From: Annona cherimola
Lineage: Eukaryota > Streptophyta > Magnoliopsida > Magnoliales > Annonaceae
Direction of reading: 5' to 3'
NCBI GenBank assembly: GCA_030490835.1
Contig: CM059972.1
Coordinates: 49,703,452 to 49,767,451 of the forward strand
DNA length: 64,000 nucleotides
The notes under the pieces are model-generated. The model saw only the letters and a list, made by a program, of their open reading frames with translations, was not told where the DNA came from and did not search any database. The translations under genes and the position numbers were made by a program. Each line of letters starts with the position of its first letter. Positions within the stretch are counted from its first letter, which is position 1. Shown in pieces: positions 10,107-20,753 of the stretch.

Positions 10107-13100
10107 ATATGTTTTAAAGCAAAGGCAAACAATGTATGGTTCATGGACAGCGGTTGTTCAAGGCATATGACCGGAGAAAGAAGTTTATTTCACAAACTTA
10201 AGCCTTGCAATGATGGAAAGGTTGCCTTTGGAAATAATGAGAAAGGTAAAATTAAAGGTAAATGAAACATATATAGTATCTCAAATGCATGCATGGAAGA
10301 TGTTTTGTTTGTCGAAGGACTCAAGCAAAACCTAATGAGCATTAGTCAATTATGTGACAAAGGATACAAGGTTGTGTTTGAATCATCTATATGTAATGTA
10401 TTTGATGGAGAACATATCATGTTTAGTGGAAAAAGACATGGAAATGTATATTTGGTTTCACTTGATGAATTAGATGGTCAATGTCTAATGGCCATTGATA
10501 ATGATCCATAGGTTTGGCACAAAAGATTTGGACATATAAACATGGGAAATATTAAGACCCTATGGAAGAAGAGTTTGGTAGAAGGCTTGCCAAAGTTGAA
10601 ATATGATAAGGACAAAATTTGCAAGGCATGTCAATTATCTAAACAACCTAAGATGTCTTTCTCTACCAAAAAGGAAATATCCACCACTAGGCCACTTGAA
10701 TTGCTACACATGGATCTATATGGGCCATCCGATATTTTAACCATTGGTGGAAAGAAATATGTATTTGTTATTGTTGATGATTTTTCAAGATTCACATGGA
10801 TAATTCTCTTAGCTAGCAAAGATGAAGCCTTCCCTATGTTTTCAACTTTTGTAAATTGGGTGCAAAATGAAAAACAAAGTACTATTATGACTATAAGAAG
10901 TGATCATGGTGGTGAATTTGAAAACAAACGATTCATAGAGTTATGTAAGGAAAAAGGAATTCATCACACATTTTCTGCACCAAGAACTCCACAACAAAAT
11001 GGAGTAGTTGAAAGGAAAAACAGAACTATACAAGAGATGGCTAGAACAATGCTAAATGAGAGCAAATTATCCAAGAAATTTTGGGGTGAAGCTGTGAGTA
11101 CAGCTTGTCATGTTTTGAATCGAGTTACCATTGGAGCAATCTTGAAAAAGATCCCATATGAGTTATGGAAAGGAAGAAAGCCAAATATTTCTTATTTTCA
11201 TGCTTTTGGATGCACATGTTATGTTTTGAACAATGGAAAAACCAACTTGGGAAAATTAGATGTCAAAAGTGATGAGGCAATATTCCTTGGGTACTCATCA
11301 AATAGCAAAGCATATAGAGTATTCAGTAAACGAAACCAAGTTGTAGAAGAGTCAATACATGTTGTTTTTTATGAAACTAACCCTTGCTTGAAAAGAAAAG
11401 ATGATTTTAGTGATGCAGATGATATAACAAGTAGTCTTGAAAAACTGCATATGGAAAAGCAAGAAGATTCCATGGAAGAAAGGGTAAGTGAAGGTAATAA
11501 TTCCTACAAACCTCCAATAGATTTGAAATTCAAACATGCCCATCCAATTGAACAAGTTATAGGGAATGTATATGAAGGTGTAAAAACTAGAAGGTCAAAG
11601 CAAAATGTTTGTGGATAATACGCCTTTGTATCTAAGATTGAACCATCCAATATTGATCAAGCTCTTGATGATGAAAACTGGATTATAGCAATGCAAGAAG
11701 AGCTAAATCAATTTGAAAGAAATGAAGTTTGACACCTTGTTCCAAGACCAAAAGATTGTACTATTATTGGCACCAAATGGGTCTTTAGGAACAAATTAGA
11801 TGAAAGTGGACTTGTAGTGAGAAACAAAGCTAGACTTGTGGCAAAAGGATACTCACAAGAAGAAGGAATAGACTTTGAGGAATCCTATGCCCCGGTTGCT
11901 AGATTGGAAGCAATACGCATCTTACTAGCTTTTGCATCTCACATGAACTTTAAATTATTTCAAATGGATGTTAAAAATGCATTTTTGAATGGATATATAA
12001 ATGAAGAGGTGTATATAGAACAACCACCTGGATTTGAAGAAAAAGATCAATCTAAATTTGTGTACAAGTTAACCAAAGCATTATATGGATTAAAACAAGC
12101 TCCAAGGCTTGGTATGATAGATTAAGCAAATTTCTGATTGATCATGACTTTCAAAAAGGAAAGGTAGACACCACTTTGTTTATCAAGTATAAAGAAAAGG
12201 ATATATTGATCATTCAAATTTATGTTGATGATATCATTTTCGGTGCCACTAATGAGACTCTTTGTCAAGAATTTTCTGAGCTTATGCAGAAAGAATTTGA
12301 GATGAGCATGATGGGAGAGCTGAATTTCTTCCTTGGACTGCAAATCAAGCAACTTAATGAAGGAATCTTCATTAATCAGTCCAAGTATATCAAAGAAATG
12401 CTAAAGAAGTTTGGCATGGAGAATAGCAAAGGAGCAAATACGCCCATGAGCTCAACAATCAAAATCGACAAAGATGAGAAAGGAAAAACAGTTGATTTAA
12501 AATTGTATAGAAGCATGATAGGTTCTTTATTATATTTAACTGCTTCTAGGCCTGATATATTGTTTAGTGTGTGTATGTGCTCTAGATTTCAATGTGAGGA
12601 CCAGGTATTTTATTCTATTTTTATTATAACTTTTCTCTATTTATGAGGTAACTTATGAACATGCTAGTAAGAATTTTACGATATTAATGGATACATAACA
12701 TACATGGACACGACATTTAGGAGATGTATAGTGCATATGTGCATGTATGATTAGCGTTCCATTGATGGGCACTATGACTATTGTTTCATCCCGCACCCGG
12801 CTATCTTCCTTCTTCTTCTCTTTCCGTTCTCTGCGTCTTCTCTTCTTTCCCCACCATTCAGTTCGGGCTAGCCACGGATTCATTCAAGGAAGCTCTACCG
12901 ACTGTTTGAGGATCATCGACTCGAATCGTGGAAGTTCCGAATCTCTCCGTCTAAGTCTGGAGCACTGTTTTTGGGGGAAATTTCGATTCAAGTAAGTAGA
13001 TGTCGCCCCTTCTCGATTTAGTGATGAAATTTTATGTTAAACGCGATGCGAGGCTAGAGGGAATGTATAGCTTCTAACGACTCCATGGTATTAGGCGTAG

Positions 13101-14680
13101 AGTTCGTAACAGTTAGGGTTTATGGTGAATTTACTTTGAATGCGTGATTTCTATGATGTAAAAGACTTCTTAGCAGTTGTTATATTGTTGGAATGTGACG
13201 TGAATTGATTTGCCCCAATCGAGAGTATGAATTGAAGGTTCTTTCATTTCGCACCTATCATGTGTTTGATAAAATGCTTGTGTGACAGATCTATGTGTTG
13301 TATCTGAATTGTGTTGATGTTGTATGCGTGGTTTGCGATGTGTTTCATTGTCTGTTATGTATGATGCGTTATCTCAAATAGTTGGTTGTAAGGGTTGTTC
13401 ATGGCCCCTAATTGACATGAGGAGAGGGTTGTTCATGGCCCTTGATGGACATGAGTAGATGATTGGTTGTGTTGGTCAATTTGTGTGTATGGTTATATGT
13501 ATAAGATCTTGGGAGTGGGTATTGGACCCATGTGTATTAGCTTCATCACTTATGAGTATCCATCATTATGCTTATTTGCACTTTGTGCTAACCACTATCT
13601 ACTTACTGGGTCTATTTAGACTCATATCATTGTTATTGTGCTTTTAGATCGCAGGTCAGAAGGGGAACTTAAGGATGGGACAAGTTGAAGATCAAACATG
13701 AGAGACCCTAGCACAATATGTTGATTTCAGTTCTTTTAGACTTGTGCTCTTTTGATAATCATATATGTAGACAATTACTTAGGCGGATTCGTTTTGACAA
13801 CTATAATGTATTTGGTATTTCAGATTGGATTATAATCCTTGTTGATGCACATATGCATGACTATTATATCTGTTTGTTGTGTAAGGAAAATATGTAATGA
13901 TTTCCTTCTATATGAATGTTCTTATTATATGAAGATTCAAGTATATAAATAGGATTGAATGTTACAGATGGAAATGTAATGAATATCAGGTCATGTATTC
14001 CATATTACCCCTTGTATGTTATGGGGAGATGCTGCCGAATTTTTCTTAGATTGTGTAGCGCCGTTGATTAGTTATTGAGTATTTTTATGAATGGGGCGTT
14101 ACATTCAATCATGTCCAAAAGAATCACACTTGGTAGCTGTGAAAAGAATTTTCAGATACTTAGTAGACACTACCAATTTAGGACTTTGGTATCCAAAGGG
14201 CTCTAATTTTGATCTAATCGGCTACTCGGATGCGGATTTTGCCGGTTACAAAGTAGATAGAAAAAGCACTAGTGGAACATGTCAATTTCTTGGGAACATG
14301 TTAGTTTCATGGTTTTCAAGAAAACAAACTAGTGTTGCTTTATCTACGGCGGAAGCCGAATACATTGCCGCCAGGAGCTGTTGTGCCCAATTACTTTGGA
14401 TGAAACAGCAACTTAGGGACTATGGCATGGATTTTAAAGATATACCCATTAATGTGATAATACTAGTGTCATATGTTTAACTAAAAATCCAGTCTTGCAT
14501 TCTAGGACCAAACATATAGACCTTAGACACCATTTCATTAGAGAACATGTAGAAAATCATGACATATGTTTGGTATATGTAAGAACAGAGGATCAAGTTG
14601 CAGACATATTCACAAAGCCTCTAGCAAAAGAAGCATTTTACAAGATTAGAAATGATATGGGAATGCTTGAGTTAACTTAG
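10107..14680 (+). pseudogene. pol: Element A pol, broken by stops, frameshifts and a solo LTR
   Basis: It is homologous to element B pol throughout. Visible motifs: [12 protein letters not shown] (protease), [20 protein letters not shown] and [16 protein letters not shown] (integrase D, D, E), [11 protein letters not shown] and [10 protein letters not shown] (RT), [17 protein letters not shown] and STAEAEYIAA (RNase H). Disabling lesions: TGA 10263-10265, TAG 10509-10511, TAA 11616-11618, TGA 11730-11732, a 1 base deletion near 12107, the solo LTR at 12593-14103, and a 1 base deletion near 14455. The active-site residues are still mostly readable, so the damage is mainly to the frame. The product would have supplied cleavage, integration and reverse transcription. 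Confidence 0.93.
12593..14103. mobile_element. Solo LTR (1511 bp) inserted in element A pol
   Basis: It starts TGTGAGGACCAGG and ends GGGGCGTTACA, with the perfect 5 bp duplication TTCAA on both sides (12588-12592 and 14104-14108). There is no primer site, PPT or coding region, so it is a solo LTR left by LTR-LTR recombination. The ends are like those of Ty3/gypsy LTRs. Joining the flanks restores RFQ-SCPKESH of the pol reading frame. It contains a pyrimidine-rich stretch (12800-12850) and two repeats of GGGTTGTTCATGGCCC (13390-13445). Strand cannot be set firmly. Confidence 0.92.
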
Positions 14681-14744
14681 CACAAACTCAGGGGGAGCAC
14701 ATCCACTTGTCTCTTTCATTACCCTCTAATTTTTGATATATTGA

Positions 14745-14760
14745 CAAAAAGGGGGAGAAG
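14745..14760 (+). other. Internal polypurine tract of element A
   Basis: AAAAAGGGGGAGAAG in the 3' non-coding region, preceded by ATTGAC. It is repeated just before the LTR (14914-14926, AAAAAGGGGGAGA). Multiple PPT copies in the 3' UTR are a reported Sirevirus trait. Confidence 0.75.
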
Positions 14761-14913
14761 AGTAGGATTTGATATAAGTCTTTATGATTGTATTTGACAT
14801 GAATGTTCTCAACTTGACTGTTTGTATAAATATGATAAAATTTCAAAAATGCAAACTTAGCTTGTCTTTAAGCAATTGAAAGGTATATACTCAAATCGGT
14901 TTTGTCAATCATC

Positions 14914-14926
14914 AAAAAGGGGGAGA
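14914..14926 (+). other. Element A polypurine tract at the 3' LTR
   Basis: AAAAAGGGGGAGA one base before the 3' LTR TG. It is the plus-strand priming site for cDNA synthesis. It fixes the left edge of the 3' LTR. Confidence 0.9.
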
Positions 14927-14927
14927 T

Positions 14928-16539
14928 TGTTGGAAATAGGTGGAAAACAAGCTAAAACTATGTTTTGATGATTAACAAATCAATTTGAGAAAGTCTTGGC
15001 TACTAGCATGTTTGTAGAAATGTTTAAGGTATATACATTTGAAGAAAATAAAGCATGGAAGGCCAAGTCGATCCCCAAGTCGACTCCAACATCGACTTCA
15101 AAATGACGTTTCCTTCCAGAGTTGAAGTCAAGACCCCGAAGTGCCGAAGTCGCACCCCAAGTCGACTCCACTTGCGACTTGAGGTGAAGTCGCAGGCCAA
15201 GTCGACTCCAGTAGCGACTTGGAGGCGTCGTTTTCCGTCCAGAGTTGAAACCAAGATCTGGGGGCACCGAAGTCGCAGACCAAGTCGACTCCAGCATGCG
15301 ACTTGGGCGAAGTCGCAGACCAAGTCGACTCCGGCATCGACTTCGATCGGACAGAGGAGAAATTTCAAAAGACAAGTTGGGATTAACTGATTTCAAGACA
15401 AACATATGAAGATTAATCCAAGTCCAAGCAAGATGCATAAACTCAACCATTCAAATCAAAGAACTTGCTCATGAATGCAAGAATCAAGACTCATGGATTC
15501 AAGGCTTGCAAAACATGGAGCCAAAAGAAACAAGCTAAAGTGAAGACAATGACTCAAAGAAGAACTCAATCAGGGAAGAACAACAAGGCATGAAGAAAAC
15601 AAGAGCATCCCAAAGATTTCAAGTTCATCAAGATAACTTACGAGGTGAAGTCGCATACCGAAGTCGACTCCACCTGCGACTTGGGTCAAGTCGATACCCA
15701 AGTCGACCCGACCTGGAACTTGAAGTAGCTACGTAAGGCGAAGTCGCACCCGAAGTCGACTCCATCTGCGACTTGGGTGAAGTCGCATCCGAAGTCGACT
15801 TCACCTGCGACTTGGGTCGCAACGGTCGGAAAATATTCGAACGTTGGTGCATTAAATGCGCGCCACCTACTTTCAAACGTTCGGATTCCCTCCACAATTA
15901 TAAAAGGCATTCATTGTGGACGAGGGAAGAAGCTGAAATCATTAAGTGTGCATAACTCCTACCTTCAAGAGCATTAAAGAGATCAAGTCAATCCAAAGAA
16001 GAAGAACTTCGCTTCAAACTGCAAGAGCTTAACTTCTGAATCTTCAAAGCCTACATTACGAGTTCTTCTCTGCGCCAAACTGCTTCTACACAACTGTAAC
16101 TTGTAGATTCTTTTGTTATTTCATTTTATTGTATTGAACTTGATTTAGTTTGAGGAACTAAGATCAAGTGTAAGCAAAGTAGTGTGTGATTGGAGTGGAA
16201 CTCATCACCTACTTGTGCTGTGATTTGGTGATGCCCCCTAGAGCTGGAATCTAGAAGAGAGCAGTGGCTCAAATTGTATTTGGGAAATACAATAGTGGAA
16301 CCCAAGTCAGAAGGAGTGTGAGCTTGGAAGAGTGGAGTAGGGAGGTTGCCCGAACCACTATAAAAATCTTGTCTGCTTGATTTATATTTCTGCTCTCTAC
16401 ATTATATTGCTTTCCATTTCATTTCTTCATTAAGGGGACAAGAGTAATCCGGGGTAAAGTTTCTGTTTAAATTATAAATTTTTAAATACCCAATTCACCC
16501 CTCCCCTCTTGGGCAATCGCCATTAACTCGAGACCAACA
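14928..16539 (+). repeat. Element A 3' LTR
   Basis: 1612 bp, the same length as the 5' LTR and nearly identical to it. It carries the same hairpin clusters and TATA (15899-15907). It ends CCAACA, followed by the CTTAT duplication. About six differences in 1612 bp means about 0.4% divergence by eye. Confidence 0.95.
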
Positions 16540-17403
16540 CTTATGACACAAGCTTGTTGTGATACTATATGCGTAGTGGTAGATAAACTTATCAAATCCG
16601 CTCACTTCTTACCATATCTCATGACCTTTAAAATAGATCAGATTACAGACTTGTACCCGTGAGAGATTGTTCGTTTACATGGTGTTCCTGTTTCCATTAT
16701 GTCAAACAAAGCTCAACGGTTTATTTCAGATTTCTGGCAAAAATTACAAAAATGTATGAGAACAGAGTTGCGGTTGAGCACCGCGTATCACCCGCAGACA
16801 GATGATCAGTGTGAAACAACAATTCAAATTCTAGAGGATCTATTGAGAGCTTTTGCCTTGGATTTTTCTAGTTCATGGGATGAGCACTTGTCCTTGGTTG
16901 AATTTGCCTATAACAATAGTTACCAGGCTAGTATTGGTATGGCTCCGTTTGAAGCTCTGTATGGAAAAAGATGTTGAATGTCTGTCTATTGGGAAGAAAT
17001 AGGTACATGACAACTTTTAACTCCAGCCCTAGTTCAGCAAGTTGCTGATGTGGTTCAAGTTATTAGGCTACGATTGGAAGCAGCACAAGATCGCCAGAAA
17101 AAGTATGCTGATGGCAGACGAAGAGACCTACAATTTACAGTAGGCGAGTTAGTCTTCTTAAAAGTTTCTCTCACCAAAGGTGTGACTCATTTCGGGATGA
17201 AAGGCAAAGTAACTCCTCGATATATCGGACCTTTTGAGATATTAAAAATTATTGGCAGTGTTGCCTATAGCCTAGCATTGCCTCATTCGCTAGCAAGTGT
17301 TCATAATGTATTCCATATCTCACAGTTAAAAAAGTATGTGGCCGATTCGACGCATATTTTGTCAGCCGAACAATATGTGATCGAGGAAGATTTAACTCAT
17401 CCG
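16540..17403 (+). pseudogene. Ty3/gypsy chromovirus segment 2: integrase core and C-terminal region
   Basis: It continues segment 1 after the duplicated CTTAT. Readable pieces include VVVDKLIKSAHFLP, LRLSTAYHPQTDDQCETTIQ (integrase catalytic core with the glutamate region) and AYNNSYQASIGMAPFEALYG. The C-terminal part has the GPFEILKIIGSVAY and VHNVFHISQLKKYV motifs. Stops at about 16660, 16975 and 17008 show decay. It is interrupted at 17403 by element B within the segment leading to the chromodomain. The ORFs at 16699-16977 and 17050-17448 are its surviving pieces; the last runs a few codons into the LTR of B. Confidence 0.9.
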
Positions 17404-18896
17404 TGTTGGAAACAATGTTCCAAACAAAACAAATTGACCAAAGCATAAGTTTTGATGATTAAACAAAGACTAATTTGAGTATATAAGGTGTACTAATGAG
17501 TTTGCCAAGTGTTTAAGGAAAACAAAGAAGTCAAGTCGATTCCCAAGTCGACTTGGACTTCGACTTGGGGTGAAGTCGATACCTAAGTCGACTTCACAAG
17601 CGACTTCAAATGGAAAAAGGTGGATAGCATTGAAAATAGAAAACAAGCAAGTGAAGTCGCAGGCGAAGTCGACTCCAGGTGCGACTTGGGCGAAGTCGCA
17701 GACGAGGTCGACTCCAACTTCGACTTGAGGAGTTCAGACTTGAAGATTGTAGTTTCAAGCTTATTTCAAGGATCCATTTGGAATTTATCAAATCCAAATA
17801 GGATGCAAAGTTCATTCTCAAAAAGCAACTAAAGTTTCTTGAAGATCAAAAGTTAAGATTCATATTCAAAGTTCAAATCAAGTCTATCAAGTCCAAAGCT
17901 AAGTTTCAAGCTTATTCCAAATAAAGCAATACCCAAGTCATGAAGACCAATTTTACAAAATTCAAGACAGTTCAAGAGGATCAAGGTGTTTTTGCAAAAG
18001 ACCAAGCCAAGTAGCAACCCAAGTCGACTCCAGGATCGACTTGAGTTGAAGACTGAAGGCCAAGTTGACCCAGACTCGGACTTGGAAATCTGAAGAACTG
18101 GAGTCGCACACGAGGTCGACTCCAGGTGCGACTTGGAAGCCAAGTCGCAGGCCAAGTCGACTCCACATGCGACTTGAGTCACAACGGTCGGAATTTATTT
18201 GAACGTTGGCGCATTAAATGCGCGCCACCTATCCTCTAACGTTCGGATTCCCTCCAAAATTATAAATAGCATTCAAGATGGACGAGGAAAGCAGCTGAGA
18301 ATCATTAAGTGTGCTTAACTACTACATTCAAGAGCTCAAAAGAGATCAAGCCACTCAAAGAAGAAGAACTCTACTTCAAACTGCAAGAGCTTCATTTCAA
18401 AATCTTCAAAGCCAACTCTTCAAGTTCTTCTCTGCGCCTAATTGCTGCTACACATCTGTAAAGTGTAGATTTCCTTGTGTTTCATTTATTTGTGATTGAA
18501 CTTGATCTAGTTTGAGGAACTAGGATCAAGTGTATGCTAAGTAGTGTGTGATTGGAGTGTGACTCATCACCTACTTGAGCATGTGTTAATGCCCCCTGGA
18601 GCTAGAATCTAGAAGAGAGCAGTGGCTCTAATTGTATTGAGAGAATACAATAGTGGAACCCAAGTCACAAGGAGTGTGAGCTTGGAAGAGTGGAGTAGGG
18701 AGGTTGCCCGAACCACTATAAAAATCTTGTGTGTTTGATTTATTTATCTGCTCTCTACATTATATTGCTTTCCATTTCGATTCTTCATTAAGGGGACTGG
18801 ATTAATCCGAGGTTAAGTTTCTATTTAAGTTACAAATTTTTAAATACCCTATTCACCCCTCCCCTCTTGGGTTTTGCCATTAACTCGGGACCAACA
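17404..18896 (+). repeat. Element B 5' LTR (114 bp internal deletion)
   Basis: 1493 bp. Compared with the 3' LTR it lacks the 114 bp between two copies of GAAGTCGCAGGC (26445-26456 and 26559-26570 in the 3' copy). The TATA-like TATAAATAG is at 18261-18269. GTCGAC hairpin repeats lie at about 17532-17735 and 18010-18180. Confidence 0.95.
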
Positions 18897-18898
18897 AG

Positions 18899-18910
18899 TG
18901 GTATCAGAGC
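18899..18910 (+). other. Element B primer binding site
   Basis: TGGTATCAGAGC, two bases after the LTR end; the same primer tRNA as A and C. Confidence 0.95.
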
Positions 18911-18944
18911 GGTTCTTTGAGTTTACCAAAGAGATCTTATTAAT

Positions 18945-20746
18945 ATGGCATCCCAATCTACTTCCGTTCCCGCATTTGCTGAAGGCCAATCCTTTACAAG
19001 GCCACCGTTGTTTGATGGGAGCAATTTTGGATATTGGAAGCTTCGTATGAAGCAACTCATCATGGCTACCGATATGGACTCTTGGATTGCTATCCAAGAT
19101 GGTGTAACACTGCCCATAGATGACAAAGCTTCCAAATGGACCGAAGAGGAAGTAAGAACTGTGAAGAGCAATGCTCAGGCAATGAACTCACTATTTTGTG
19201 CTCTTACAGCTTCTGAGTATGATAGAGTATCCTCTTGCCTAGCCGCTAAAGAGATATGGGATACTTTAACATCTATTTATGAAGGAACCTCCCAAGTCCA
19301 AGGGACTAGGAGAAATATTTAGATTGGAGAACTGGAAAACTTTAGAATGCTAGAAAGAGAAAACATCTCTGAAATGTTTGCTAGATTCTCTAAAATTACT
19401 AATGCTCTAAAAGGTCTCGGAAAGGCTATATCTGAATCTGAGCAGGTCATGAAGATCTTAAGAGCTCTACCCGAATCATGGACTCCAAAGATCACTGCAA
19501 TAGAGAAGCCAAGGACCTTAACACTCTAAAGCTTGAAGACTTAATTAGCTCACTCATGTCACATGAGCTAATCAAGAGAAGAAATGAAGATCAACACAGG
19601 GGCAAAAGAGCAATTGCTTTGAAAGCCGCGCAAGACATAGATGACTCCTCTTCTTCTCAAAACAACGATGAAATCGCCCTACTCACAAAACGTTTCAGAA
19701 AATTTGTGAGGAAAGGCAAAAATTTCAGAAGCTTCAAGGATAGAACTCTCAGAGAAAAGAAGAAAGAATCAACCAAATGCTATCGATGCGGCGGTTCGGG
19801 ACATATGCAAGCTCAATGTCCAACTCCCGAAGAAAGCAAAGTAAAAGAACAAAGAAAAGATCGAGGGGACAATAGGAGATTACAAAGATACAAAGGAAGA
19901 GGCATGTACGTGAATGACGAGGAATCTACAACGAGTAACTACTCAACCGATGAAATCGAAGTAGAAGAATGTGCAAGAATCTGCTGTATGGCACAAATCG
20001 AGCAAGAAGAACAAACTACCTCAACAAAATGCACAAGTAATGAAGAGGTAAGTTCCAAACTCTCTCATTCTAAGTCAAGTTATTCTTCTTTTCAAGATTG
20101 CCTCAAATGTACTGAATTAGAAGAACTTCAAACTGCATATGATTCATTGTATGAAGAAATGAAGAAATTAGGAAGCAAGTTTACAATTAAGAAAAGACAA
20201 TGTGATGCTACAATAATTGTAAATAGTAAACTTGCAGAAAGATTAGACAAATTGAAAGATGAAAATGATTTGCTAAAAAAGGAGAACAAATCATTAAATG
20301 AATCATTAGCTAAGTTCTCTAATCCAGGAGAAAATGTTAGAATGTTTCTGAATATGACCTCCCAAACACATAAAAGAGGTCTTGGATATCATACATTTGA
20401 GCAAGGAGAAAGTAGCAAAACAAATGTGCAAATACTTGAGAAATATCAAACTAAAACTGCATCTATATACAAGCCACAAAAGAAAAATTTTAAGTGGATT
20501 AGAAGACCAACTATTGAACCATTGCATACTTGGAGGCCTACTCCAAGATTACCTATGGCTTGTAATTTCTGCAATAAATTGGGTCATAAGACTTACAAAT
20601 GTAATTTTAAGAAATTATATGACCGTGGTGCAAAATTAGTTTGGGTTCCAAGGAACACAAGATTTGGGCTTTCCAAGTTAGAACAACAAAGATTAATATA
20701 TATTACTAACCCAAATGGACCCATAAAATGGGTACCAAGGAGATAA
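18945..20746 (+). pseudogene. gag: Element B gag with one stop and one frameshift
   Basis: The same ATG context as element A gag (MASQSTSVPAF). The frame is broken by TAG at 19320-19322 (RRNI-stop-IGELE) and a 1 base loss near 19508 relative to element A (ATAGAGAAGCC). After that it stays open to 20746. Motifs: FDGSNFGYWKLRMK, EIWDTLTSIYEGTSQV, knuckle CYRCGGSGHMQAQC, a Lys/Glu coiled coil, a second knuckle CNFCNKLGHKTYKC and the GPIKWVPRR tail. Only two lesions, so it decayed recently. It would encode the capsid and RNA-binding protein. Confidence 0.92.
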
Positions 20747-20753
20747 GATTTAC

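Larger units (their letters stand above)
6574..16539 (+). mobile_element. Element A: Sirevirus-like Ty1/copia retrotransposon, plus strand, 9966 bp
   Basis: It starts TGTTGGAAATAGG and ends GAGACCAACA, flanked by the 5 bp target duplication CTTAT (6569-6573 and 16540-16544). The two LTRs are both 1612 bp and by eye differ at about six positions. Inside are the primer site, an intact gag, a pol carrying four stops, two frameshifts and a 1.5 kb solo LTR, and repeated AAAAAGGGGGAGA polypurine motifs. Long gag, repeated PPTs and CpG-rich hairpin repeats in the LTR fit what is reported for plant Sireviruses; that lineage call is inferred. It sits in the gypsy integrase just after MDFV. Confidence 0.95.
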
